The position numbers were made by a program, and so were the translations under genes. The notes under the pieces are model-generated. The model did no database searches, was not told the origin of the DNA, and worked only from the letters and a program-made list of their open reading frames with translations. A stretch of 37,305 bases of DNA from Aestuariivita boseongensis (GTDB lineage Bacteria; Pseudomonadota; Alphaproteobacteria; Rhodobacterales; Rhodobacteraceae): NCBI RefSeq assembly GCF_001262635.1, contig NZ_JXYH01000038.1:1-37305 (forward strand), read 5' to 3'. Positions 25,778 through 35,311 of this stretch are shown here, piece by piece. How positions within the stretch are numbered: the first letter of the stretch is position 1; every line of letters starts with the position of its first letter.

Positions 25778-28620
25778 CTGCTGGCCTGCAACATCGGCTT
25801 GAGGTACCGGCCGGTGTGGGAACGTTCGACCTCGACCACTTCTTCCGGGGTGCCGGTGGCCACAACCTCGCCCCCGCCATCGCCGCCTTCGGGGCCGATA
25901 TCAATGATATGGTCGGCGGTTTTCACCACATCCAGGTTGTGTTCGATCACGACGACCGTGTTGCCCTGATCGACCAATTCATGCAGCACTTCCAACAGCT
26001 TACGGACATCTTCAAAATGCAGACCCGTCGTGGGCTCATCCAGAATATACAGCGTGCGCCCGGTTGTGCGCTTGGCGAGTTCCTTCGACAACTTGACCCG
26101 CTGCGCCTCTCCCCCGGACAGGGTCGTCGCCTGCTGGCCCACCTTGATATAGCCAAGGCCCACCCGAACCAGCGCGTCCATCTTTTCGCGGATCGACGGG
26201 ACCGCCTTGAAAAACTCCTGCGCGTCTTCCACGGTCATATCCAGCACATCGGCGATGGATTTTCCCTTGAACTTGATTTCAAGCGTTTCGCGATTGTAGC
26301 GCGCGCCTTTGCAGGTTTCGCAGGTCACATAGACGTCCGGCAGGAAGTGCATCTCGATCTTGATGACACCGTCGCCCTGGCACGCCTCGCACCGACCGCC
26401 CTTGACGTTGAAGCTGAAGCGACCTGGCTTGTAACCCCTTGCTTTTGCTTCTGGCAGACCCGCGAACCAATCGCGGATGGGCGTGAACGCACCGGTATAG
26501 GTCGCCGGGTTCGACCGGGGCGTGCGCCCGATGGGCCGCTGGTCGATGTCGATGACCTTGTCGAGATGTTCCAGACCCTTGATCGTCTCGCAAGGCGCAG
26601 GCGTCTGACGCGCGCCGTTCAGCCGCATCGAGGCGGTTTTGAACAGCGTTTCAATCGTCAAAGTCGACTTGCCGCCGCCTGAAACGCCAGTAACACAGAC
26701 AAACTTGCCCAAGGGGAAGTCGACCGTCACATCCTTGAGGTTGTTGCCGCTGGCTTTGACAACGGTGACTTTCTTGTTGCCCTTCTTGCCCTTGCGCCGT
26801 TCCGCCGGGACGGCGATCTGGCGGGTACCGGACAGGTATTGACCGGTGATCGAAGCCGGATCAGCCGCCACCTGGGCGGGCGTCCCGTGGGCCACGACCT
26901 GCCCGCCATGCACACCAGCGCCCGGTCCAATGTCAAAGACGTAATCGGCCTCGCGGATCGCTTCCTCATCATGTTCCACGACGATGACTGTGTTGCCCTG
27001 GTCGCGCAGCGATTTCAGCGTGCCCAGCAAGCGGTCATTGTCACGCTGGTGCAACCCGATCGACGGTTCGTCCAGAACATAAAGCACCCCCGTCAGCCCC
27101 GACCCGATCTGGGAGGCCAGACGGATCCGCTGGCTTTCCCCACCACTTAACGTGCCACTTGAACGTGACAGCGTAAGATACTCCAATCCCACGTTATTCA
27201 GGAAACCCAACCGCTCGCGAATTTCCTTCAGGATAGCGCGCGCAATCTCGTTTTTCTGGGCGCTCAGCTCTGCGGGAACGCTCTCGATCCAGGCATAGGC
27301 TTCGCGGATCGACATTTGCACCACCTGCCCGACATGCAGGCCCGCGATCTTGACCGCCAGCGCCTCTTCCCGCAGGCGATAGCCTTCGCAGGTGCCGCAG
27401 GGGCGGTTGTTCTGATAGCGCTCGAATTCCTCGCGGATCCAGTTCGAATCCGTCTCGCGATAGCGGCGCTCCATATTGGGGATCACGCCTTCGAACACGC
27501 GCGTCACCTGATAGATGCGCCCGCCCTCGTCATAACGGAACGGGATCTCGTCATCGCCCGACCCGTAAAGGAAAACCTGCTGCACATGGGCCGGCAGATC
27601 CTTCCAGCGGGCGTTCTTGTCAAATTCGTAATGTTTCGCAATCGCTTCAATGGTTTGCAGGAAATAGGGCGATTTGCCTTTGCGCCAGGGCGCCAGCGCC
27701 CCATCACTGATTTTCAGCGTCTGGTCCGGCACCACAAGGCGTTCGTCAAAGAACAGCTCCATCCCCAGCCCGTCACAGGACGGGCACGCCCCGAACGGCG
27801 CGTTGAAGGAAAAGAGGCGCGGTTCAATTTCCGGGATCGTGAACCCGCTGACAGGACAGGCGAAGTTTTCGCTGAAGGTAAAACGTTCGGGCTCTTCCGT
27901 CGCGGTTTCCAGAATGGCGATGCCATCGGCCAGATCCAGCGCGGTGCGAAGGCTGTCGGCCAGCCGCGTCTCCAACCCCTCACGGACAACGATCCGGTCT
28001 ACGACCACGTCGATATCGTGGCGGAACTTCTTGTCGAGCGTGGGTGGTTCATCCAGCTCGTAAAACTGGCCGTCTACTTTGACTCGCTGAAAGCCCTGCT
28101 TGCGCAACTCCAGAAATTCCTTGCGGTATTCACCCTTCCGGTCCCGCACGATGGGGGCCAGAAGATAAGCGCGCGTCCCCTCCTCCATCGCCATGATACG
28201 GTCGACCATATCCTGCACCTGCTGCGCTTCGATCGGCAGACCGGTTGCGGGGCTATAGGGCGTTCCGGCGCGGGCGAACAGCAGACGCAGGTAATCGTAA
28301 ATCTCGGTCACCGTACCGACGGTCGACCGTGGGTTCTTCGACGTGGTCTTTTGCTCAATCGAAATCGCAGGCGACAGCCCCGCGATGTGATCCACATCGG
28401 GCTTTTCCATCATGTCAAGGAATTGGCGCGCATAGGCCGACAGCGATTCCACATAGCGCCGCTGCCCTTCGGCATAGATCGTGTCGAAGGCCAAGGACGA
28501 CTTGCCCGATCCGGAAAGCCCAGTGATCACAACCAGTTGGTCGCGCGGAATATCCACGTCGATGCTTTTGAGATTATGCTCGCGCGCGCCGCGCACTTCG
28601 ATCTGTTTCAGCTCGGCCAT
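25762..28620 (-). CDS. uvrA: excinuclease ABC subunit A (UvrA)
   Basis: UvrA is the damage-recognition ATPase of nucleotide excision repair, loading UvrB at lesions. The 952-residue protein has two ABC ATPase modules: Walker [10 protein letters not shown] near residue 32 and GVSGGGKST near residue 643; signatures LSGGESQ near 491 and LSGGEAQ near 830, followed by LDEPSIGLH and LDEPTTGLH. Zinc modules are visible as CPVSGF/CPSC near residues 252-277 and CEAC/CETC in the second half. The ATG at 28618-28620 has a GAGGG site; an in-frame ATG at 28648-28650 has none. A LexA box lies upstream. Confidence 0.97.
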   Translation of the reverse strand: MAELKQIEVRGAREHNLKSIDVDIPRDQLVVITGLSGSGKSSLAFDTIYAEGQRRYVESLSAYARQFLDMMEKPDVDHIAGLSPAISIEQKTTSKNPRSTVGTVTEIYDYLRLLFARAGTPYSPATGLPIEAQQVQDMVDRIMAMEEGTRAYLLAPIVRDRKGEYRKEFLELRKQGFQRVKVDGQFYELDEPPTLDKKFRHDIDVVVDRIVVREGLETRLADSLRTALDLADGIAILETATEEPERFTFSENFACPVSGFTIPEIEPRLFSFNAPFGACPSCDGLGMELFFDERLVVPDQTLKISDGALAPWRKGKSPYFLQTIEAIAKHYEFDKNARWKDLPAHVQQVFLYGSGDDEIPFRYDEGGRIYQVTRVFEGVIPNMERRYRETDSNWIREEFERYQNNRPCGTCEGYRLREEALAVKIAGLHVGQVVQMSIREAYAWIESVPAELSAQKNEIARAILKEIRERLGFLNNVGLEYLTLSRSSGTLSGGESQRIRLASQIGSGLTGVLYVLDEPSIGLHQRDNDRLLGTLKSLRDQGNTVIVVEHDEEAIREADYVFDIGPGAGVHGGQVVAHGTPAQVAADPASITGQYLSGTRQIAVPAERRKGKKGNKKVTVVKASGNNLKDVTVDFPLGKFVCVTGVSGGGKSTLTIETLFKTASMRLNGARQTPAPCETIKGLEHLDKVIDIDQRPIGRTPRSNPATYTGAFTPIRDWFAGLPEAKARGYKPGRFSFNVKGGRCEACQGDGVIKIEMHFLPDVYVTCETCKGARYNRETLEIKFKGKSIADVLDMTVEDAQEFFKAVPSIREKMDALVRVGLGYIKVGQQATTLSGGEAQRVKLSKELAKRTTGRTLYILDEPTTGLHFEDVRKLLEVLHELVDQGNTVVVIEHNLDVVKTADHIIDIGPEGGDGGGEVVATGTPEEVVEVERSHTGRYLKPMLQASRVAAE

Positions 28621-28685
28621 GCCACCCTCGGGGATTAACGATTTAGACATAAGTCAGCGCGGCCGAGTCTCCAATCAAAAAATGA

Positions 28686-28700
28686 GAACATTTCAGGAAC
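28686..28700 (-). promoter_or_regulatory. LexA SOS box of uvrA
   Basis: GAAC-N7-GAAC on the plus strand is GTTC-CTGAAAT-GTTC on the minus strand, an exact match to the alphaproteobacterial LexA operator. It lies 66 bases upstream of the uvrA start and overlaps the last codons of the upstream MFS gene. It implies DNA-damage induction of uvrA. Confidence 0.9.
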
Positions 28701-29850
28701 GGCGGCGGATCGCCATCCATATATGCGCGCCAATGCCCAAGGTGAAGACAAGCGCCGCCAATCCGATCATTCCGTGATAGCCCGCGATTGACAGAACCGC
28801 CGCCAGAACCGGCGTGCCCAACGTATTGCCGACATTGCCCATCTGGGCAATCGCGCCATTGGCCTGCGCCTGATGGATCGCGGTTTTGTTCAGTTGAGGA
28901 ACCACGGCAAAGCTGGCCCCCTGCACCAGCCCCAGCGCCGCCGCCAGCGCCAGACAGGCCAAAGGCAGACCGGGTGCCGTGCACAGCCACAAAAGGCACA
29001 GGATCGTCAGGGCAAAACCAACAAGGATTTCGACGATCGCCGGAATGAAGCGCAGAAAAAACACGCCCAGCGTCATCGACACCGCAATCGACACCAGCGG
29101 CATCGCGCCCAGAACCGGCGCGCGCAGATCATCCGGCAGATAGGGCGGTATCAGGGTCAGCAGCGCGAGGAAGCAGAAGGTATAAAACAGCCATCCAATG
29201 GCAGCAGCCGAGATGAAGGGGGACCGGTAGATCGTCAGGTGATCCCTGAGAACCGAAGCAAAGGTGAGCCTTGCCGCCGGAGCGGGCGCGCCCAGCGACG
29301 ACAGCGCCCTGCCGAGCACCAGCGCCAGCAACGCCATCCAAAGCGCGTGGGCCAGAAACAGCGAGGGCAGTCCGAGCCCCGCCGCCAGAGGCAGGCCCAG
29401 CCACACAAGCACGGTATAAGAGACACCGAAAAACGTGCTCCACAAGGTCAGGGTCAGCCCCTGATGGCGCGGGGCCGACAGCTGGGCAATCAGCGTTGGC
29501 GCAGCCACCACGATGGCCAGATGCGACGCCCCCTCCAGCGCGCGCAGGCCCAGCATCAGCGGCAAGGGAGGCAGCAAGGCCTGCACAGCAGACAAGGCCG
29601 CCCCACCCCACAGCGCCCAGATCAGCGCATTACGATAGCCGATGCGCGCCACCAGAAGGCCCGCAACTACGCCAAAGACGATGCCGACAAAACCCACCAG
29701 GGAGACAAGAAACCCCAGCGCCGCGCCTGCTTTCGGATAAACGCCCGGCAATTGGTCATAGATCACGCTGATCTTGCCATATTGCGCCGCGGCCCCCAGA
29801 CCGGCGCACCAGATCAGCAGGATCAAACCGAAAGGCGTGCGCGTAACCAT
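28693..29850 (-). CDS. MFS transporter
   Basis: A 385-residue integral membrane protein with about twelve hydrophobic segments in two halves, typical of the major facilitator superfamily. The first half has [20 protein letters not shown], the family's loop between helices 2 and 3, and [20 protein letters not shown]. The substrate is unknown. Its ATG follows directly on the stop codon of the methyltransferase gene (TGAATG), so the two are translationally coupled. Its 3' end overlaps the uvrA SOS box. Confidence 0.88.
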   Translation of the reverse strand: MVTRTPFGLILLIWCAGLGAAAQYGKISVIYDQLPGVYPKAGAALGFLVSLVGFVGIVFGVVAGLLVARIGYRNALIWALWGGAALSAVQALLPPLPLMLGLRALEGASHLAIVVAAPTLIAQLSAPRHQGLTLTLWSTFFGVSYTVLVWLGLPLAAGLGLPSLFLAHALWMALLALVLGRALSSLGAPAPAARLTFASVLRDHLTIYRSPFISAAAIGWLFYTFCFLALLTLIPPYLPDDLRAPVLGAMPLVSIAVSMTLGVFFLRFIPAIVEILVGFALTILCLLWLCTAPGLPLACLALAAALGLVQGASFAVVPQLNKTAIHQAQANGAIAQMGNVGNTLGTPVLAAVLSIAGYHGMIGLAALVFTLGIGAHIWMAIRRRS

Positions 29851-30408
29851 TCAGCGCTGCGCCAGGGCCCAGGCGCAGATCGGCATGTCGGGATCATTCT
29901 CCAGACTGTCCGCCTCGGGGTTGTATTCGGGCGGCCAGCTTTCGCCCAGATTTTTCAGCGCGGCGTTCCGGTTGCCCCACTGGTGCGCCTCGATCTTGTG
30001 CTCTTCGAACCCAGCCTCGATCAGCAGGTTCTTCAGCCCCCGTGCAGACCAGCGCGAACAATCATTGGGCGCCGCGTGGAACGGGATGTAAAACGGCACC
30101 GCCAGCCAGAAATACCCGCCCGGACGCAGCATGGATCGCACATGGCGCGTGGCGGCATAGGGACGGTCAAGATGCTCCCACACCTGATTGGCCAGGATCA
30201 GATCAAAGGTACGCACCGCCCGGCTTTCATGGCGAAAGGGTCCTTCGCAGATATCATATTCGGGATAGCGGAATTGCGCATAGCTGCGGAAGGTGAAGTT
30301 CTTCCCCCACTTGCCTGATATTTCAGCCACATCCAGGCCTTCGGGGCCCAGATCCCGGATCATTTTCCGGCTGGAGCGATTCATGGCAACGCGGTTGAGA
30401 CTGACCAT
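29851..30408 (-). CDS. class I SAM-dependent methyltransferase-like protein
   Basis: A 185-residue protein with a methyltransferase-type core: a degenerate motif I (DVAEISGKWGKNF), a central FDLILANQVWEHLDRPYAAT corresponding to motifs II-III, then LRPGGYFWLAVPF and a conserved NDCSRWSARGLKNLL. It is short for the family, and the first glycine-rich loop departs from the standard GxGxG, so activity is uncertain. The acceptor is unknown. It is coupled to the MFS gene with no gap, suggesting a joint role, for example modifying and exporting a small molecule, though that is only context. A start at 30384 is possible. Confidence 0.8.
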   Translation of the reverse strand: MVSLNRVAMNRSSRKMIRDLGPEGLDVAEISGKWGKNFTFRSYAQFRYPEYDICEGPFRHESRAVRTFDLILANQVWEHLDRPYAATRHVRSMLRPGGYFWLAVPFYIPFHAAPNDCSRWSARGLKNLLIEAGFEEHKIEAHQWGNRNAALKNLGESWPPEYNPEADSLENDPDMPICAWALAQR

Positions 30409-30458
30409 GGCCCATCTATGCCGCGCGGGGGATGGCTTTGCAATCGGGACGACGGGAG

Positions 30459-30480
30459 GCAGGTTTTTGGAAAAACCTGC
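30459..30480. repeat. palindrome, copy 1 of an AGGTTTTT/AAAAACCT element
   Basis: Perfect 10-bp arms, GCAGGTTTTT and AAAAACCTGC, around a central GG. It recurs as a longer palindrome at 30507-30532. It lies between lpdA and the methyltransferase gene and could serve as a terminator, with U or A runs within the stem on either strand. Confidence 0.7.
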
Positions 30481-30506
30481 GGCGGCGCACCCTTGGACAA
30501 AAGCGC

Positions 30507-30532
30507 GGTCAGGTTTTTCGAAAAACCTGACC
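30507..30532. repeat. 26-bp perfect palindrome, copy 2, downstream of lpdA
   Basis: GGTCAGGTTTTTC pairs perfectly with GAAAAACCTGACC. The inner 20 bases match copy 1 except at the centre. It begins eight bases after the lpdA stop codon, so on the minus strand it is a probable lpdA 3'-end or terminator hairpin. Confidence 0.7.
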
Positions 30533-30540
30533 CCGGCGGA

Positions 30541-31935
30541 TCACATGTGGATCACACGATCATAGGCGTCCAGAACGCTTTCATGCATCATCTCGCTCAG
30601 CGTCGGATGCGGGAAGACGGTGTTCATCAGATCTTCTTCCGTTGTCTCCAGCTGGCGGCCCACGACATATCCCTGGATCAGCTCGGTCACTTCCGCACCC
30701 ACCATATGGGCACCAAGCAATTCACCGGTTTTGGCGTCGAAGACCGTTTTGATCATGCCTTCCTGTTCGCCCAACGCGATGGCCTTGCCGTTGCCGATGA
30801 ACGGGAAGCGACCAACCTTGACGTCATATCCCAGCTCCTTGGCCTTCGCCTCGGTGTAACCGACGGAGGCCACCTGCGGATGGCAATAGGTGCAGCCCGC
30901 GATACTTTCGGGTTTGACGGGGTGCGGATGCCCGCCCGCGATCATCTCGGCGACCATCACACCTTCATGGCTGGCCTTGTGCGCCAGCCAGGGCGCGCCT
31001 GCGATATCGCCAATGGCCCAGATCCCGTCGACACCGGTGCGGCAATATTCGTCCGTCACCACATGGGTGCGGTCGATCTTCACGCCCAGTGCTTCGAGGC
31101 CCAGCCCCTCGACATTGCCCACGATCCCTACAGCGGAAATCACCGTGTCAAACTCGTGCTCTTCGACCTTGCCGCCGGTTTCGATATGCGCGGTGACCTT
31201 GCCCTTGCCGCGATCCAACTGCTTGACCATCGCCTTTTCCATGATGGTCATGCCCTGCTTGAGGAATTGCTTCTTGGCAAAGGCGCTGATTTCGGCGTCT
31301 TCCACGGGCAACACGCGATCCATGACCTCGACCACGGTCGTGTCCGCGCCGAGCGTGTTATAGAAGCTGGCGAACTCGATCCCGATCGCACCCGACCCGA
31401 TCACCAGCAGTTTCTTGGGCATGCGCGCGGGCTTCAATGCGTGCTTATAGGTCCAGACCAGATCGCCATCGGCCTCCAGCCCCGGCAATTCGCGGGCGCG
31501 TGCACCAGTGGCCAGGATGATGTTCTTGGCGGTGAGCTCTTCGGTGCCCTTGTCAGTCTTGACCGACACCTTGCCCTTGGCGGGGATGGTCCCCTCGCCC
31601 ATGATCACGGTCACTTTGTTCTTCTTGAGCAGGTGCTTCACACCGCCCGACAGCTGCCCCGCCACATCGCGCGAGCGTTTGACGACCGCGTCCAGGTCAT
31701 AGTCGATCTTCTCTGCTTTCAACCCGAATTCCTTGGCGCGCTCCATCAGATGGAACACCTCCGACGACCGCAGCATCGCCTTGGTGGGGATACAGCCCCA
31801 GTTCAGGCAGATGCCGCCCAGGTGTTCGCGTTCCACGACCGCCGTGTTCAGCCCCAGCTGCGCGGCGCGAATGGCCGCCACATAGCCACCAGGGCCGGAG
31901 CCGATCACGATAAGATCAAAGGATTTCGCCGCCAT
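30541..31935 (-). CDS. lpdA: dihydrolipoyl dehydrogenase
   Basis: The E3 flavoprotein that reoxidises dihydrolipoamide in 2-oxoacid dehydrogenase and glycine cleavage complexes, passing electrons to NAD. The 464-residue protein has the FAD motif VIGSGPGG at residues 10-17, the redox disulfide C43-x4-C48 in GGICLNWGC, an NAD-binding VIGSGAIGIEFASF near residue 180, and the C-terminal catalytic FPHPTLSEMMHES. The ATG at 31933-31935 has a GAGAGG site. No other 2-oxoacid dehydrogenase gene is in the window. Two palindromes follow the stop codon. Confidence 0.96.
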   Translation of the reverse strand: MAAKSFDLIVIGSGPGGYVAAIRAAQLGLNTAVVEREHLGGICLNWGCIPTKAMLRSSEVFHLMERAKEFGLKAEKIDYDLDAVVKRSRDVAGQLSGGVKHLLKKNKVTVIMGEGTIPAKGKVSVKTDKGTEELTAKNIILATGARARELPGLEADGDLVWTYKHALKPARMPKKLLVIGSGAIGIEFASFYNTLGADTTVVEVMDRVLPVEDAEISAFAKKQFLKQGMTIMEKAMVKQLDRGKGKVTAHIETGGKVEEHEFDTVISAVGIVGNVEGLGLEALGVKIDRTHVVTDEYCRTGVDGIWAIGDIAGAPWLAHKASHEGVMVAEMIAGGHPHPVKPESIAGCTYCHPQVASVGYTEAKAKELGYDVKVGRFPFIGNGKAIALGEQEGMIKTVFDAKTGELLGAHMVGAEVTELIQGYVVGRQLETTEEDLMNTVFPHPTLSEMMHESVLDAYDRVIHM

Positions 31936-32175
31936 TTTCGCCTCTCTCACGCCGAGTTCAAAATTTAGTTCACCGTTAAACTATTTCCGCGCACACATCA
32001 ACGCCGCGCACCCGCGACAAAAAGAACACCGGGGCGATGACGGGGGTTTTCCCGTGCAGCTTAGCTTATCTTGCGGAATATGCAGCGCTTTTTCTGAAGG
32101 GCGTCCGATCAACCGGCAAGCATGACCACCTGCCGACCAGCGGCGCGCATCACCGACAGCGCTTGCGATAGGGTG

Positions 32176-32754
32176 TTAACCCGCCTCTTGCAGCGCGCGC
32201 ACGGTCGATCCGTACCCGCCGCCATCGACATAGGTTTTCTCGTGCGGCGTCGTGCTGCGATCCAGCGCCTCATTGCGGTAAGGGAAGCGCCCAAACTGAC
32301 GGATCACCTCGCGATGGGCGCGGGCATGGAGCAGATTGGATGCGCCATGTTCCGGCATCCGTTCACACATCAGCCGAACACATCGTTCCTGATCGCACAG
32401 GTTTTCCGAATGCATCAGCGGCAGGTAAAAGAACTGCCGCGCCGGTTCGTCGATTTTCAGATCCCAGCGCTTGTCGATGGAGGACTTGGCAACAGCCAGC
32501 GCGGCCTTGTCGGTAGAAAAGGCCTTTCCGTCGCCGCGGAACATGTTGCGCGGGAATTGATCGGTCAGGATGATATAGGCCAACGCCCCGCTGGGATATG
32601 TCAGCCACAGCGACAAGGCACCTTCCTTGCTGCGCTGCCAGGTCTCCAGAAATCTGTCACGGATGGAGGCATCAAGATCTTCGTCCTGCTTGTACCAGCC
32701 GTCCGGGCCCACCTCGTCTAACCAGAAACTCAATACGTCTGCCGGACCCGTCAT
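32176..32754 (-). CDS. DUF924 family protein
   Basis: A 192-residue protein covering the whole DUF924 domain. Its signature stretches are VLSFWLDEVGPDGWYKQDE at the start, LTDQFPRNMFRG, QFFYLPLMHSENLCDQE and REVIRQFGRFPYRNEAL. The fold is an all-helical repeat type and the function is unknown; there is no signal peptide or membrane segment. It sits between lpdA and an MFS gene, all leftward, with more than 100 bases on each side, so it is probably its own unit. Confidence 0.9.
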   Translation of the reverse strand: MTGPADVLSFWLDEVGPDGWYKQDEDLDASIRDRFLETWQRSKEGALSLWLTYPSGALAYIILTDQFPRNMFRGDGKAFSTDKAALAVAKSSIDKRWDLKIDEPARQFFYLPLMHSENLCDQERCVRLMCERMPEHGASNLLHARAHREVIRQFGRFPYRNEALDRSTTPHEKTYVDGGGYGSTVRALQEAG

Positions 32755-32841
32755 AGAAAACTCCCTGCTCTACAAATCCGATACAAAAACGTTACAAACG
32801 CTTTCCCGTCCATGCAAAGTCACGAATGTTTTCAGCTTGGA

Positions 32842-32857
32842 CATATTGCGCAATGTG
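32842..32857. promoter_or_regulatory. 16-bp near-palindrome between the DUF924 and MFS genes
   Basis: Positions 32842-32857 form a near-perfect palindrome with the core ATTGCGCAAT and one mismatched pair. It lies seven bases past the MFS stop codon and about 90 bases upstream of the DUF924 start. It may be an operator for DUF924 or a 3' hairpin of the MFS gene. Confidence 0.3.
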
Positions 32858-32863
32858 CGACTT

Positions 32864-34117
32864 TCAGGCCGCATCGTCTTCTTTTGCATCTTCAACGGCG
32901 ATTTCTTGTGCAGCTTCCAAAGCCACCGAGGTGGCGGAAGGTGACATGGTGACATAAGCGCCCGTTTCTTCCACCGGGACCGAGGGGCGCTGCGTCGCGC
33001 GATAGAGGCTGTAAACCGCAAGAACCACAAGCAGCGAACCGGCAAAGATCCAAAAGCCCGGCGGGCCCACCGTATCCATGGCCCAGCCCGTGATCAGCGG
33101 GCCGGTGATGGCGCCCAGGCCGTTGATGAAGATCAACCCACCTGAGGCCGAGGCCATGTCCTCGTAATCCAGAAAGTCATTGGTATGGGCGATCAGCAGC
33201 GAATACAGTGGGTTTGTCGCGCCCCCCATCAGGAAGGCCGCAACCAACAGCAGCGGATAGGCTGCCCCGAAGATGGCCCCGACGACCGCCCCCAAAGCAC
33301 CCAGAAGGCTGACGATCATGATCAGCAGGCGACGATCCATCCGGTCCGACACCCATCCGATGGGGTATTGCGTGATCAGCGCGCCCACGAAGAACACCGA
33401 GATGAAGGTCGAAATCTGCGCGACGCTCAACCCGGCTTGGGTGCCGTAAACGGCCGACATACCGAACTGCGCCGAAAACGCGCCGCCCAGAAGAAACATG
33501 CCCACGCAGCCCAGGGGCGATACGCCGAAAAGGCCTTTCAGGCTCATCGGTTTGGTGCTGTCGAAAGCCGGTGTCGGGCTGATCGACAACAGGATGGGCG
33601 TGACCGCAATCGACACCAGGATGGACGGGATCACGAACAGCACATAACCCGACGGATCGGCGGCCAGCAGCAGATACTGCGCCACAACGATCCCCAACGT
33701 CTGCACCAGCATGTAAAGCGACAAGGCCTGGCCGCGCGTGTCATTCGTGGCCGCGTTGTTCAGCCAGCTTTCCGCGGTCACATAAACGGCGGAAAAGCAG
33801 AACCCGATCAGCACGCGCCCCAAGGCCCAGACAATCGGATCGACGACCGTGGGGTACAAGATCATAACTGCCGAGATCAGAGAGGCCAGCGCCGCAAAGA
33901 CCCGCACGTGACCTACCCGGCGGATCATGCCCGGCGCCATGCGGCTTCCGCCCAGGAACCCGGCGAAATAGGCCGAGATAATCACGGACATCTCAAGCGT
34001 GGAAAAGGCCTCGATCTCGCCCCGGATGCCCAGCAATGTGCCCTGCATCCCGTTGCCGACCATCAAGAGCCCCATGCCAAGAAGCAACGCCCACGCGCTT
34101 TTGAGGACCTGTATCAT
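32864..34117 (-). CDS. MFS transporter
   Basis: A 417-residue membrane protein with twelve hydrophobic segments and the halves typical of the major facilitator superfamily. The central loop region contains WVSDRMDRRLLIMIVSLLG, the conserved motif after helix 8, and the first half ends with ESWLNNAATNDTRGQALSLY, characteristic of a bacterial MFS group of unknown substrate. The C-terminal ~35 residues are acidic and soluble (VALEAAQEIAVEDAKEDDAA), a cytoplasmic tail. It begins about 100 bases after queA on the same strand. Confidence 0.88.
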   Translation of the reverse strand: MIQVLKSAWALLLGMGLLMVGNGMQGTLLGIRGEIEAFSTLEMSVIISAYFAGFLGGSRMAPGMIRRVGHVRVFAALASLISAVMILYPTVVDPIVWALGRVLIGFCFSAVYVTAESWLNNAATNDTRGQALSLYMLVQTLGIVVAQYLLLAADPSGYVLFVIPSILVSIAVTPILLSISPTPAFDSTKPMSLKGLFGVSPLGCVGMFLLGGAFSAQFGMSAVYGTQAGLSVAQISTFISVFFVGALITQYPIGWVSDRMDRRLLIMIVSLLGALGAVVGAIFGAAYPLLLVAAFLMGGATNPLYSLLIAHTNDFLDYEDMASASGGLIFINGLGAITGPLITGWAMDTVGPPGFWIFAGSLLVVLAVYSLYRATQRPSVPVEETGAYVTMSPSATSVALEAAQEIAVEDAKEDDAA

Positions 34118-34213
34118 ATCGTTGGGGCCTTTTTACCTGCGTCTGTATCTACCTGAAACCGTCACAATGGCACGTCGCAACCGGAAACGACACCAAAGTG
34201 GCGTTTTCGACCT

Positions 34214-35272
34214 TCAGCCGCGCGGGGTAGGCACAAGAAGTGAGCTGTCGCCGTAAGAAAAGAAGCGATACTCCGACGCCACCGCGTGGTTATAGATGCG
34301 CTTGATCCGATCATGCCCCATGAGCGCGGACACAAGCATCATCAGCGTGGATTTCGGCAGGTGGAAATTCGTCATCAGCGCATCGGTCACTTTGAACTCA
34401 AACCCGGGATATATGAAGATATCCGTCTCCCCCTCCCAGGGCGCAATCGCGCCGCCGCGGGCAGCGCTTTCAATCAGGCGCAGCGCGGTGGTGCCCACGG
34501 GGATCACCCGTTTGCCCTTTGCCTTGGTCTCGGCAATTTCGCGGGCGGCCTCCTCGCTGACGCGGCCCCATTCGGCGTGCATCTTGTGTTCAGTCACGTC
34601 ATCGACTTTCACCGGCAGAAAGGTGCCCGCGCCCACATGTAGCGTGACATAGGTAAACTCGACCCCGCGGGCGCGCAGCGCCTCCATCAATGCGTCGTCG
34701 AAATGCAGGCTGGCGGTGGGGGCTGCGACGGCGCCGGGATGACGGGCGAAGACAGTCTGGTAATCAGTCTTGTCCTGCGCATCGGCCGCGCGTTTTGACG
34801 CGATGTAGGGCGGCAGCGGCATCGCGCCCGCTTCGGCAAGTGCGGCGTCAAAATCCTCTCCGGTCAGGTTGAATTCCAGCAACCCCTGACCGTCGGCCGT
34901 ATCTTTCAGCATCGCACTCAGATCCGGGGAAAAGACGATCTCCTCTCCGATCTTCAGCTTTTTCAGCGGCTTGATCAGCGCGGTCCAGTCACCGCCCACG
35001 CGCGGCTCCAGCAGCGTGACCTCGATCTTCGCCGACACGGGGCCTTGCGCGCTCTTGCGATGGCGCTGGCCGGTCAGGCGTGCTGGGATCACCCGCGTGT
35101 CGTTCAGGATCAGCCTGTCACCGGGTTCCAGCATGTCGGGCAGGTCATACACATGCCGGTCAAAAATCTCATCACCCACCGCCTGCAGCATGCGCGCGGA
35201 CGATCGCGGTTTGGCAGGCCGCGTGGCGATCAGGTGATCGGGAAGGTCAAAGTCAAAATCGCTGAGTTTCAT
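34214..35272 (-). CDS. queA: S-adenosylmethionine:tRNA ribosyltransferase-isomerase (QueA)
   Basis: QueA transfers and isomerises the ribosyl group of SAM onto 7-aminomethyl-7-deazaguanine in tRNA, forming epoxyqueuosine. The 352-residue length is normal. The family pattern is clear: [20 protein letters not shown] at the N-terminus, then [35 protein letters not shown] and [20 protein letters not shown], ending with [20 protein letters not shown]. It starts 39 bases after the stop of the DUF3971 gene and may be co-transcribed with it. tgt, its usual partner, is not in this window. Confidence 0.96.
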   Translation of the reverse strand: MKLSDFDFDLPDHLIATRPAKPRSSARMLQAVGDEIFDRHVYDLPDMLEPGDRLILNDTRVIPARLTGQRHRKSAQGPVSAKIEVTLLEPRVGGDWTALIKPLKKLKIGEEIVFSPDLSAMLKDTADGQGLLEFNLTGEDFDAALAEAGAMPLPPYIASKRAADAQDKTDYQTVFARHPGAVAAPTASLHFDDALMEALRARGVEFTYVTLHVGAGTFLPVKVDDVTEHKMHAEWGRVSEEAAREIAETKAKGKRVIPVGTTALRLIESAARGGAIAPWEGETDIFIYPGFEFKVTDALMTNFHLPKSTLMMLVSALMGHDRIKRIYNHAVASEYRFFSYGDSSLLVPTPRG

Positions 35273-35311
35273 GGCGCGCCACTTAAGCCGCGCAATCGGA
35301 TTTGACCAGCC

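Noticed and set aside
27316-28638. 440-codon open frame opposite uvrA
   Set aside because: Shadow frame of uvrA; no recognisable domain and no sensible start.
28873-30318. 481-codon plus-strand frame across the MFS and methyltransferase genes
   Set aside because: Extremely Gln/Arg-rich and spans two real genes on the other strand; an artefact of base composition.
32109-32294. 61-codon leftward frame overlapping the DUF924 3' end
   Set aside because: It overlaps a well-supported gene on the same strand, is rich in Arg and Ala, and has no ribosome site.
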